Positions 22,107-33,700 of a stretch of DNA of 64,000 nucleotides are shown one piece after another (the first letter of the stretch is position 1; every line of letters begins with the position of its first letter). The stretch spans positions 5,394,001 to 5,458,000 of the forward strand of contig PYIU01000003.1 of assembly GCA_003415625.1 (NCBI GenBank), written 5' to 3'. The DNA comes from Aquanectria penicillioides (taxonomy: Eukaryota; Ascomycota; Sordariomycetes; Hypocreales; Nectriaceae). The notes beneath the pieces are model-generated. The model saw nothing but the letters and a program-made list of their open reading frames with translations, made no database searches and was not told the origin of the DNA. The translations under genes and the position numbers were made by a program.

Positions 22107-25102
22107 ATGACCTCTTATTTGGAAAGTCTAGCCTTGGGCTACGACTTCAACAGTCTGGCGGAAAGCGCCGATGCACCGGGTCAATCCAACGCGGAGTCGC
22201 CTTCCAATCTTCAATCTCAGGACAAAGCCCCGACCTCGAACCAACCAACACGATCCTCTGGCAATGTCACTGTCTACCAAACAACTGGCCCGGACGGCCA
22301 CACATCTCCAATTCTGGCTGCTGGCGGCTCGGGTACTCCAGCTTTGAATCCGAGATCATGCGTCACCTGCCGTCGACGCAAAGTCCGTTGTGACAAGCAG
22401 ATGCCCTGTTCCAACTGTCGGCGGGCCCAAATCCCCTGCGTTTTCCCCGCACCTGGCCGAGCACCACGACAGCCACGCCCGAGAGACCCCAATGCGCCCC
22501 CGAAAAACTCGAGCCAGCGCGAGTTGGAATTGATGAAGCGATTGCGAAAGCTTGAAGGAATCGTAGAGGACTTGAGTGGTCAGATCGAGGTCGAGTCCGG
22601 GGGCAAGGGCCATTCCTCTGCTAGCTCTCCTGATGCTACACACTCCACGCAGCCGTCCGGGGGCGAGAGACCTTCAACTTTGCCTCAAAGGCCAACATCC
22701 GGCCCCGCGCTAGTTGGTTGCCACAGCAGTAGTCCGAGAGAGAGCGACTCTGTTAGTGAAAACAGCGAAATGGCGCGGAGAAAGGACCTTCACCTGAAGT
22801 TTGGGCGTCTAGTCCTGAATGAACACAGCGGAAACCGAAGATACGTCAGCAGTGGATTCTGGGCGAAACTGAATGACGAGGTTTGTGCCTGTCTCCTCCC
22901 GCCAATTTTTTTCATCTAACACTCGATAGCTGGACTCAATTCGCAAGGACACTCAAAAATTGACCGATGAAGAGTCTGATGAATCCGATTATGAAGCCAC
23001 GCCCGAAACCTCACCCTCCAGCATTCAACCGATAGACCACCATGCGTTCATCCTCGGTTATCGTTCGGCAGATGTCAACCTTGCGAAGTGCCACCCTCTG
23101 CCCTCGCATGTCCCATTCTTGTGGTCTGTTTATCAGGAAAATGTCGAGCCGTTGATCAAAGTCGTGCATGTCCCATCTATGGAAGCCATTTTCCGGGATG
23201 CCAGGAGAAACCAAGCCAACCTCACTCCGGCTCAAGAGTCTCTAGTTTTCGCAATTTACTACGCCGCTGTTACATCTCTCGAACCTGATGAGGTAAAACT
23301 CTGCCCAAATTCGCCATGTAAGAAATCTTTGAGCTAACTCTAATTAACAGGTGCAAACCAACCTAGGTTGCAACAAGGAGGATCTCCTTACTCAGTATCG
23401 CTTTGCCGTTGAACAAGCCCTATCGAAGGCAAATTTTCTCCAATCATCTGACCTGATAATCCTCCAAGCTTTTACCATATTCTTAGTTGTTGTAAGGCGA
23501 CAGGATGACAGCAGATTCTGCTGGTCACTGACCGGTCTGTTGATTCATCTTGCCCAAGGAATGGGTCTTCATCGTGATGGAACGCACTTCAACCTAAGCC
23601 CATTTGAGACAGAGATGAGAAGGCGGATCTGGTGGCACCTGCTTATCCTTGATCTTCGTTCGGCCGATGAACTTGGAGCCGATCTGATCATTAGCGAACG
23701 TGCCCATGACACCATGATGCCAACAAATATCAACGACACAGATATCACTCCCGAGATGACAGAGTTCCCAGAGGCGAGAGAGGGCCGGTCCGATTGTGCC
23801 GTTGCCCTCGTTCGTTACGAGATCTGCAATCTCAGCAGGCGTCTCGTACGAGCCTCATCAGCGTTTGCGAACATATGTCCCAGAGGCATGGCTTTAACAG
23901 CAGCCAGCCTTCCCGACCGTGAGCGCATGCTTATTGAAGTTTACCAGGGCGTTGAAACCAAATTCCTCAAGCATGTTGTCATGCACGAAACTGACCCTTT
24001 GTATTGGATGGCTGCTATGATTGCCAGAATCATTATGGCCAAGATGTGCTTGGTTATCTACCAGCCAATGCTCTTTCCTGGCGCTGATGGTGAGCTGACG
24101 GATGAAGCCCGGCATCGGGTTTATATCGCGTCCATTGAAATCATGGAGTACAGCCACATCTTGAACACTGATCCGCGGTGCAAGCCATACAAGTGGCTCT
24201 TCATGACATACACCAATTGGCACGCAATGGCATACTTTTTGATCGAAAGTTGTCGACGACCATGGACACCCCTTGTGGAGCGTGGTTGGCAGTCTCTCCA
24301 TGGCTATGGATCTCCAACTGAATACAGGAACTCTGACCACGCAGCTGCGATCCTACCACTCAAGAAGCTCTCCGCTAGGGTTACCAAACATCGGGCCTCG
24401 GAGATTGTTCGACTAAAGGCAAACCCGGACGAGGCCCGTCGACTAGACTTTGAAGAGCGGATGAATCCAACACATGCACGTTTCGGGCCCGTTCCTGGCG
24501 CCGAAGGAAAGATGGAAGAGATCAGGGAGGCATGGCTTGTCATGATCCGGCCCGAGGGTGCTGAGGCCTGGACTTCTTCGGTTGTTCCAACGAATCCAGC
24601 CACAGCCACAGCCCAGGAAAGCATGGCTATTGAACCATCAGGGCCTAGCACACAACCGCAACCATCGCCACCTCGAACTCCAAGAGGGAAAGACGTTCCT
24701 GCCAACATTGACCTGTCAGATGCTGCTATGAACATGATGGACGACTTTATGTCGCAAGATACAGCATTCCCAATGACAGCTTTCTGGCCTATCAACGACA
24801 TCGTCGCACGTGAAATGAAGAATTCGCCTGCCAATCCCGCCAGTGGAACAGGGACTACGAATACTCCTCACTTACAAAGCAGTGTTCTTGGACAGCAAGT
24901 CCCCTCCACAGTGCCGCTATCCAAGGATGACAACCCACCTCCATACCTATGGTCAGACCCTTTCACATCAATGAACAACAGTTTTGGCGACGTTGCTGCG
25001 GAAGACACCGACATGTTAGGTGAAGAATTTAACTGGCAGGACTGGAGCCAAAGCATCAGAGGACTGGAAATGGAGAGCACACAGTCACAGAAGAAATGGT
25101 AA
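22107..25102 (+). CDS. Zn2Cys6 fungal transcription factor
   Basis: Exons are 22107-22880, 22930-23292 and 23351-25102, with introns of 49 and 58 nt, giving 962 residues. The DNA-binding binuclear cluster at about residues 84-111 has all six cysteines in CX2CX6CX6CX2CX6C spacing (CVTCRRRKVRC, then CSNCRRAQIPC). A short coiled-coil-like segment follows (RELELMKRLRKLEGIVEDLS). The middle part carries a fungal_trans regulatory region: VVHVPSMEAIF, SLVFAIYYAAV, then LTGLLIHLAQGMGLHRDGTH and EMRRRIWWHLLILDLRSADE. The C-terminus is Pro/Ser/Asn rich and could activate transcription. All splice junctions keep the frame. This class regulates metabolism or stress genes in the nucleus. I cannot name the target pathway, and no biosynthetic cluster adjoins the gene. 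Confidence 0.93.
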
Positions 25103-25496
25103 TGACAGATGGAAAATAAAAGGCTTACATGATGGAAAAATGACGGTGTGATGGTTAGATTTAGATGCTTTGGGCTCATGATCGACTCTCATGAGTTACC
25201 TCGATCGTCATTGTATGATACCCGATGGAGTTTGATATGATGCATATAGGATTTAAGATATGTAGATAATGAGTTCCACTCTCAATTTACAAATGCCACG
25301 ACCGTGGCTTCTCGGCTCTCTTTCAAAAAAAAAAAAAAAAAAAAGATCGAACATAGAATGCTAGAATGGGACTCATAGGGCTCGTAGTTGCAGACTAAAC
25401 TTGCGAGACACAATCTCCACCAGAGTCGGGGTTGTTGCATATTGCTGGGAGAGCTCATTAGGTGTTATATCGAAGGTCTATGGCAGGCATATAACT
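25103..25496. other. Intergenic between convergent genes, with poly-A run
   Basis: 394 nt of 3' flanks for the Zn2Cys6 gene and the Nudix gene. It contains an A20 homopolymer at 25325-25344. Confidence 0.7.
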
Positions 25497-26605
25497 CTAT
25501 AGTTTCTGTTCATCCTTGTTGCTCTTTCTTTCCTCTTCTAACACCTCTTCTCGCCTTCTAACCTCTACATTCGTTGGTCCTCCTTTTCCAAAGTTGACCA
25601 ACACTACTCTTTCCCAGTCGCCACTCCTGTCTGAATCCTTGAGTTCCGGGCCCGGCTTGTCCAGTGCGAGAACCGTTCTCTTATCGGCATTTCTAATAAA
25701 GAGAGTATGGGGGCTCATTACCTTGTCTCCCCAGGGGACTGATGCCGTTTTGTGTTCTTTTCCCTTGTCAGTCTCCGCTGTCGGGACGGTCGAGAGGAAT
25801 GACAAAAGCTTCTCTCGCTGCGAGGCCAAGTGGAGAGGTCCATCTTCGGGAGAGGCAGCGGTGCTGGCGAAAATATTGGCGACATGGCGGAGTAGGTACG
25901 CTTGTGGGGGGAATAAAATGATGGAATTTGCAGCAGCTCGAGCGAGGAAAGTCTGAGCCGGTGCGAAGAGAGCAGCAGTATGTTCTATCCCATTATCCGG
26001 CGTAGGGATAAGCATTTCCGAGGGCATTTGGTTCCGGTTGAGAGGCAATAGGTAGAGGTACATTTGTGTAGTGAAGCGTTTGGCGTTAATCGCGGGCGTA
26101 ATCCATCTCGTGAAGGGGACTAGACCGTCTTGGTAGAAAGTTAGCAAGGCATTTACGCCCAAAACGGGGTCTTGTACGAACCGATATCGGGTTCAGCCCC
26201 GAGAGATGCCACCCATTCTTGGAAATTGATTTGATTGCCATGGACCTGTTTTCTTGCGGCATCTCTCTCTTCGGCGCTGAGGTTCACCAGTTCACCACCC
26301 TTCTTAGCAAGCAGTATTCCTGTCTCTTCAAACGTCTCACGAATGGCCCCGAGCCTGTACGCCAATCCGTCACGGTGGCGCTCTGGAGATCCAACAGCCG
26401 GAATGACGCCGTCGTGAAAGGGATCAAGATTTCCGCCGGGGAAGACGTGCGCCGATGCAAATGAGGTGGACGTTTGTACGCGGTGTAAGAGCAAGACCTG
26501 GTTCTGCGGCGAAAGGAGGAGGACCGAGGAGCTTGGGCGGGGCTCGCTGAGCGGACGCTTGCCCGCAGCAGAAGACGAGTAGTTAATCTGATTCTTGGGG
26601 GCCAT
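25497..26605 (-). CDS. NUDT19-like Nudix hydrolase
   Basis: Exon 1 is 26182-26605 and exon 2 is 25497-26128, separated by a 53-nt intron with a TGCTAAC branch site, giving 351 residues. The Nudix fold is shown by VLLLHRV, the HVFPGGNLD segment and the catalytic helix RETFEETGILL. A long insertion separates the GG and the REXXEE parts, as in the NUDT19 group. The C-terminal half has PFTRWITP and KRFTTQMYLYLLP, also typical of that group. Characterised NUDT19 enzymes hydrolyse CoA and CoA esters in peroxisomes. Here the C-terminus is DEQKL, so QKL is at best a weak PTS1 signal and location is uncertain. The start MAPKNQ was chosen because the sequence becomes protein-like there; the frame remains open upstream to 27058. 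Confidence 0.85.
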
Positions 26606-27663
26606 TGTAAACTTCCCCAGAGAAAGTAAAGGCGATGGCGAAGGTCGATAAACTGGTCCTGATAACCCAGAGCTACGACGGCTAGCACAGTTGGACGCAG
26701 CAAAGAAGCAGTGGCGAAGGGAAGGTATATAGGACAAGGGCCGCCCTATGGCGCTAAGGGAGGGAACCATGAACAATACAAGGGGCAGGGTTGACAACTT
26801 CAGGGGCGGAGAGGGACGGTGTGACGGCACTGACGGCACTGACGGGACATGTGAACTGAGCTGTGCCGTCGATGTCTTTAAGGGGGGGGGCTGCAATGTT
26901 CGGCTTTGACGTCGTGTGGCGCGAGGGGAATGGATAGTTCTGGCGGTGCCAGCCGAGGTCCACTTGTTCGGCTCCGTGGCTACGGGCGAGACGGCGCGTG
27001 TTAGCGGTGCGGGGAGCCAAAGCGGAGGTGAGGTCTGAGGGCCGAGTGCCGAAGACAAAGACGAAGACGAAGACTTGGATCAAAGACGGTTAATAGCTTA
27101 TTTGGCGAGTGTGAGATTATTAGGAAAGGACTACGATTGACGACTACATTTAGGCTTGGGTTCGAGCATAATTTCGACTTCAGGTTTCCACCGATGCTAT
27201 AAGACATCGCTCGCGTTACTAAGATTTGCCGGACCAACAGTACATTTATGAACTACATCAGTGATAAATTGATGGTTAACCAATAAAACAAGAAATTTCT
27301 GCACCTAAGAAACAGAGTTCTCATATTTGTCAAAGGTACCTAAACTCCAGGCAAGCTACATGCCCAAGGGTTGACACAATATAGCAGGAAAGGTGCAGGG
27401 TAAGTAAACAACTAAATGAGTTTCACAGCATGGCACGGTTGCCGCAGCCTAATACACAACAATACCAAATGAATCAATCACCAGAATATGAAAGATCAAG
27501 GCACACAAGAAAGCCGTGAGTTATCGATGACATAAAATTGGTCATCATCAATACCACCAGTCTCTACTGTCACTACCTGGCCCAAGCCAAAAAGAAACAG
27601 TACGATGATCGGAAAATGCAAAAAATAAAGCACTTCTCAATCTTGATTATAGTGTATAGGAAC
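26606..27663. other. Intergenic, upstream of Nudix gene and downstream of tRNA-Lys
   Basis: About 1.06 kb. It holds the Nudix promoter and leader, where the frame stays open to 27058 without family features. No TATA box or other gene is recognised. Confidence 0.6.
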
Positions 27664-27746
27664 AGCCCGATGCGGGGGTCGAACCCGCAACCTTGAGATC
27701 GCGTACTCGTAAGAGTCTCACGCTCTACCGATTGAGCTAACCGGGC
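27664..27746 (-). tRNA. tRNA-Lys(CUU) with intron
   Basis: The minus-strand product starts GCCCGGUUAGCUCAAUCGGU and folds as a full cloverleaf. The acceptor stem is GCCCGGU/AUCGGGC, the D-arm is UAGCUC...GAGC, the anticodon stem is UGAGA/UCUCA, and the T-arm contains GGUUCGAACC. The loop is CUCUUA followed by a 10-nt intron placed canonically one base 3' of the anticodon. The mature length is 73 nt before CCA addition. The anticodon CUU decodes AAG. The 5' leader contains a sequence complementary to the 5' acceptor strand. Confidence 0.96.
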
Positions 27747-28355
27747 GTGCTTCGCCCGGGCATATTGCCCGTAGGCGTTGGGTGGGCTGTCGAAAAGATG
27801 GTTTATAACTTAAAGTGTGTGCGAGTCAGGGCTTGGAGTGGTCTTTGTGTCGTTATTGGAGGGGTCTGGTTAAGGGTTGTGCTTTTTGGGTTCCACATGG
27901 CGGGCCCTGACGGAGGCTGGCCAGGCCACCAGCATGAAATCTATGAGACTGACATTTGGGACAATTTGCTTGGTGATAGAATGGGGAGTTTTTTTCGCAC
28001 GGGTTTTGATACAATAAAATAACCATTCGCTGAAGGGATATAGACTCTCTACCTTTTTTTCAATAGCTTGAATATATTTGTGCCTTTTTTTAGCAATTTT
28101 CTGTTGAGTTTTCCCTGGCACCACTTGGTCAGTCGCAGTGAGGGCCAAACACCCCACCCTCTGATTGGCTACAGCACCTTATCACAGTTCACGATAACAG
28201 GCTATCGTCACGTGGTGGGTCCATTCGCTTCCCATAGGGTTTCTCACCCCACAGATCTCATTGGAAATTTTCGCCTGAAAAGCTATTGTTCACGACGGCA
28301 TCTCGAGACTCGGCACGGATTTCTTACGACGTAACGCCACACATAACCCGACACA
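27747..28355. other. Intergenic between tRNA-Lys and rpl23, with rpl23 promoter
   Basis: 609 nt. It includes the tRNA 5' leader and the rpl23 upstream region, with a TCACGTGG E-box-like motif around 28208 and a GATTGGCT (inverted CCAAT) near 28162. Neither site is proven functional. Confidence 0.55.
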
Positions 28356-29455
28356 ATGGCCAAGCTATCGTAAGTAAACATCAGATATCCTCGTCTGCTT
28401 CGACTCGTCTGCCATTTCTGTGACGGGACCGTCTCTCGGCGCCGCAATCATTACGCGCTGGGCATGTTGGTGGGGGATCAAAATCGACTGCGCACGAAAC
28501 CGACGAAAAATCACCCAGAGCGACCTCGATGACCGACCGTGTGCGCAACGAAGGACGGCTGCCGCACTCGCACACAGGGCAAAAATTGTCTCATCGTCTC
28601 AGCGACTATGATCGAGCTCAACCAAATGTTCAACGACGAAGAGTTGCAACAATTAAAGACAGTCTCGACACGGATTTGGCAGACGACCACATGAAACCGC
28701 ATGAGATCAACTTGAACAAGGACTGTAAACTGACAACGATCTGTACAGTCGTGGTGCCCCTGGTGGCAAGCTTAAGATGACCCTGGGTCTCCCAGTGTAC
28801 GTCGCCTCGAAACCCCTTCGAACCGATCTCTCTCGAACCTGGACCAACTGACTCTTATCACAGCGGTGCCGTCATGAACTGCGCTGACAACTCCGGTGCC
28901 CGTAACCTCTACATCATCGCCGTCAAGGGTTTCGGTGCTCGTCTGAACCGTCTCCCCGCCGGTGGTGTCGGTGACATGGTCATGGCCACCGTCAAGAAGG
29001 GCAAGCCCGAGCTCCGAAAGAAGGTCCACCCCGCCGTTATCGTCCGCCAGTCCAAGCCCTGGAAGCGATTCGACGGTGTCTTCCTGTACTTCGAGGACAA
29101 CGCTGGTGTCGTATGTGGAACCTTTTTCCTTTTTCTGCATTTCGAGGACAAGTGTGGTGGCAGCGTGGTGTCTTAGTGTGTGGAGATGGTTGACAAATTT
29201 CGCCACGCTTCCATGAGCAGCAACACGACATCTCCGAAAAGTCTTCTATATCATGTATGAATCATTGGCTGACTAAAATTGTCACAGATCGTCAACCCCA
29301 AGGGTGAGATGAAGGGCTCTGCCATCACTGGCCCGTTGGTAAGGAGGCTGCTGAGCTCTGGCCTGTAAGTCTACTTCAAAACACCAGCCAAGATGTCGCG
29401 CAACGGCTAACACATTTCCCAGCGTATTGCTTCCAACTCTGGTGTTGTGATGTAA
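28356..29455 (+). CDS. rpl23: 60S ribosomal protein uL14 (Rpl23), frame broken by one missing base
   Basis: Five exons: 28356-28369, 28749-28796, 28864-29110, 29288-29364 and 29423-29455. The product reads [20 protein letters not shown], then [38 protein letters not shown] and the C-terminal [10 protein letters not shown], as in uL14, which contacts the 40S-60S interface. Exons sum to 419 nt, one short of the 420 needed for 139 residues plus stop. The missing base lies at 29332-29334: upstream reads ITGP, downstream [10 protein letters not shown], but in a different frame, consistent with a C-run of four read as three. A sequencing or assembly error is most likely because the rest is perfectly conserved. 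Intron 1 is long (379 nt). Confidence 0.93.
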
Positions 29456-30728
29456 GGTGCTTTGGGCAAGGAAAGACAAAAGGCGTGGTTCTGTCCCGAT
29501 GCGATCAAATAGAGAGCAAAGGCCCCTTCTTCCTTAAATTCGGGGATTTGGTGGAATGGGAAGTTAGTCGCTGGATTGGCAGGCTCTGCATTTCGGTTGC
29601 GGCGTGTAAGGATGATTCACATACCAGGCATCACATCAAGGACAAAACAAAATCACTTCAAGTGCACCTGGCTTACCTTCTTTTGCTGCGACCGGTGTTA
29701 ATTCGTAGGCCTCATGTGGGCATCAACATGATGATGAGTGCAACAGTCATGATGTGATTCCGCTCGTGCGTATTTGCCCATGAACATTGACATCACGCAT
29801 TAGAGGATAAAATATCGTATCCTGAGGTCGAATTTGTGGAGCATATCAAAAATACAAGGGTTCCAATCTTGATGATTTATCGTTGTATCTGAATTTACCA
29901 ATTGGCGGGTATTTTTTGAGTCGTTCTCATGCTCGCCCTTCGGAGTGACTTGACTACCCTGTATGTTAGGTACATCAACGTGTTTCCCAATGCCCTTCGA
30001 TTTAGTCCTGGAGGCTACTTGAAGCCCAGAGGTCTAATAAAATCCATGTAAGGATTTCGTTTAATTAAATGAATCGAACTGTTTAAAAAATCTCATGTTC
30101 GAAAAGCCTAAAAATTTATTTTTGCTGGTCGCAATTTTCTTCTGACCTCACTTACAGGTACCTAAGAAACTAGAGGAACAACAAACATCCTACGTAGTCA
30201 ACTACTAGTCACAGTTGCAACACATTATGTGAATAAGAAACTGAATTACGAGGTGTGTGTGTGTGTGTGTGTGTAAGCCAATTCTCGGGGGATTTCTGTG
30301 CTTACCAAATACACAATCCCTCCCAATGCCACAGCTCGAGGGTAAAGCTATACACACACCCTCTAAGCCTACTAATAGGTATGCAAAAGCGAGAGAAGAC
30401 GCGTAGCAAATAGGAAATTAAGAAACAATGACGAATGAGTAGGAGAAAAAGAAATGACGATCTAGTGTACAGGCACGCGAAACATCCAAAACCCTCTGAA
30501 TCTCCCTAGTGTACAGAGCGGCTGTATGTACTGTCCCCCGTTCATCCGATATGAATGTTACATAGAACGTGCTAGAGAGACGCTTCCCTCATAGACCAAA
30601 CCCCTTTTCTTTTTCATATAATGCCTGGGAATAAAACCTCATGGGAGGTTTATGGAAAAATAAAGTTCGAGAAAGACAGTCGTGATATGAAATAGAACAA
30701 CAGTGAGGAGGCGACAAGCACCTGCGCC
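29456..30728. other. Intergenic between rpl23 and the large repeat-protein gene
   Basis: 1.27 kb of AT-rich DNA holding the convergent 3' flanks and a (GT)11 run at 30253-30274. No gene is recognised. Confidence 0.65.
30253..30274. repeat. (GT)11 microsatellite
   Basis: Perfect dinucleotide run in intergenic DNA. Confidence 0.95.
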
Positions 30729-33700
30729 TCACATCTGAGAATAAGGGTATCCCATGTTGGACATACCGTGGACGAAGCCCGGGTTGCCGCCTTGGTGAGG
30801 CGGGTGTTGCGGATGCTGTTGGTGAATTTGTTGATGTTGTTGCTGCTGTTGGAGGTGAAGCTGCTGCTGTTGCTGTTGCTGCTGATGTTGTTGTTGTTGC
30901 TGCTGCTGCAGCTGCAAAGCAGCCTCCTTCTTGGCGGCAGCTTTACCCTTGGGCTTTGGTGCGATGATTCCCAGCTTTTGTTCTGCGGCGGCTTGAGCTG
31001 CCTTCTTAGCAGCAAGGGTCGCTTTTCGCTTTTCAACAGCCCCCGCCATGTTGCCATTTGCCCATCGATCTAATACTAGTTAGCACCTTGTCACAGATAA
31101 CGTGTCATACTACGCGGGTGGGTGCCTACTCTTCATGGATGCCGACATCTTCTCGGATTTGGTCATCGACTTGTAGTCCTTCTGAGGCTCTTCGCCATCT
31201 TCGTTATTGGTGCCGTTACGGCTGTCTGGTCCCGATCGCACAACCTTGATCTTCTGGACTTTACGGCTGTTAGGTGCTTGCGATGGCTCAGACGTGGGTC
31301 CGGCAGATGAAGCAACTGGGCCGTCATTGATAGCAGCGGCTGCACTTGCTCGCTTGCCTCTCTTCTTAGGTGGCGCCTGGGCAACCTCCTCTGTGCCATC
31401 GGGGTCCTCACGGAACCGCTTCTGCCGCTTAGGTCGGAATGAATATGAAGACTCGGCGGTATGCGATGATTCTTCCGAAGATGCGGTCGAGGGTCGGGAG
31501 TCTCCGTTGTCCGTGATGGCAGAGGATGGCTCACTGAAGTTTTTGCCCCTCGGGATTTTCAGTGTTAAAAGATGTCGTCGCGGCTGCTTTAGTTCAGGTT
31601 GAGGCTCCTCGTCGACGAAATCATTAGGATCAACTTCTTCGTATCTAACGACTGGTCGTCCACGGCCTCTTCGAGTAGCCTTGACAGGTTCATCGTTCAT
31701 CATAGAATCATCTCCGTCGTCATCAGGAAGAATCTCCTCGAGGATGCTTGGCACAGCAGCCTTGGCTCGTGGACCACGTCGGCGTCGAGTCTTTGGGGCC
31801 GCACTTTCGCCATCGGAACCAATATCAGTGTTGAAACTGGCATTAGGGTTGATCTGGTTATCATCGGCGTCATTGGCGTTCTTTCTCCGGCGGCCCCGAG
31901 TCGGCACAGGAGTCGAGCTGCGGCTAACATCCTGCATAGCTGGATCGAAGAGTTGGACTGGTTTACGTTGACGCTTGCCCGTGACCTCCTCCGTCTCAGT
32001 TGCCTTTGCGGTCTGCCTCGGCTGGTTGCGTAATGATCGCCCGCGGGTCATGATTCCGCTCTGCTGTGTTTCTGGATTCTGTTTACCAATCTTGGATGGA
32101 TGGGGATCATACTCGAAGCCGTAAGTAGCAGCCATGATTCGATCCTGACCCTGGAGATAGCGAGTTTCATTCATGCCCTCCCTCTCCTTTGCCCTGTAAC
32201 CCTTGACGCCAAAGTCGGGCTCTTCATAGTTGACACCATGCTGGTGCAGGTTTCGTGTTCTAGACTCGTACTTGGCATCGGCGGCTCTTCGTCGTAGTGC
32301 GTTTTCATAGTCATCAACGACTCTGCCTAAGCCAGTCCATTCTTGCTGCCACTGGACCAATGAAACGTTGATGGCTTCGAGTATCTCGTACAAGTCTGCC
32401 GTTGACATGTCTTCATAGTTCTCAATGGCAGAAATGTATTCCTCAGGATCGCGAAGTTTGCGGTACTTGAAATACCGACGCCTCTCGGGCGGCTCTTGAG
32501 ATTCGGAGACATCGGCATCATCGGGATCATCTCCACCGGGAGCTGGCGAATTGAAGGCGGTGGGATCGGTTGATTCAGGGACTGGCGAGCCTCGAGTTGG
32601 TGTGTTGAGAGCTGGGGTTGGTGCTTCAGGCGCTGCGTTATCTCCGTTATCATCATTATCCTCCACCATTGGTTCCATGTCGATGCCTTCCCGATCGGTA
32701 TCTTTCCCATCTGGAGTTGGCTCGTCGGCAGTCACATCTTCCTCAGTACGACCCTTTTTCTCTGGATAAGAAACATACTCTCCAATGACATATGGGGTGA
32801 GATGGGCCCAACGGCCAACAGGAGTAGGCTGAGGTTTTGACATAGTCGGTCGCGAAGGTGCCGCCTTTTGGGGGCTTGATTTCGGTTCTGGTTGTGTTGA
32901 AGGAAGCGATTCTTGAGTCTCAATTGGAAGCGATGGGGTTGGTGGTTTAACTTCTGCAGGACTTGGAGTGGGTGCAGGTTCTTCCTTGGTGACGGGAGGC
33001 TGAGCTGGATCTGAGGATTGGGGCACATCAAGCAAACGGGTGGCCGAGTCTGATGGTTCATCATTCTTGGTATCCTCCTTTGCTTCCGAAGCTTTGGGCT
33101 CCAAATCTTCCGCATCCACCTTGGGCGAAATAGCGATATCGTTTGGTTTCTCTATCGAAGGCGATATAGAGGCATCTTGTTCTGGTGCTTGAGGCTCGGG
33201 ACTGGCTTCGGTCATCTCGATATCCTTCGCGGGCTCTTCGACAGGGTCAATGTCCATTCTATCTTCGTTGTCCTTCTGAGCAGGCAATGATGGGGTTTGG
33301 TCAATGGGCTCGGCCTCGGATTCCTTTTTGATGTTTTTGGGATACTCAAGATTTTCTTCTTGCACAGGACTCTCTCGCACAGGACTCCCTTGCACAGGAC
33401 TCTCTCGCACAGGACTCCCTTGCACAGGATTCCCTTGCACAGGATTCTCTTGCACAGAGTTTTCTTGTACAATCTTTTCTTGCATGGGCTTCTCTTGCCC
33501 AGGATTTTCTTGCACAGGATTCTCTTGCACAGGATTCGTTTGCGCGGGATCCTCTTGTGCAGGATTGTCTAGCACCGGTGTGCCTTGCACGGATGTCTCT
33601 TTCGTAGAATTCTCCTGTTTAGGACTCTTTTGCACGGGGTCCTCCTTTTCAGTGTTCTCTTTTACAGAATCCTCTTGCGCAGTATTATCTTGAACAAGCA

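Noticed and set aside
28520..28740. Box C/D snoRNA in rpl23 intron 1
   Set aside because: The only C-like (CGATGAC) and D-like (CTGA) boxes are imperfect and about 200 nt apart, with no terminal stem.
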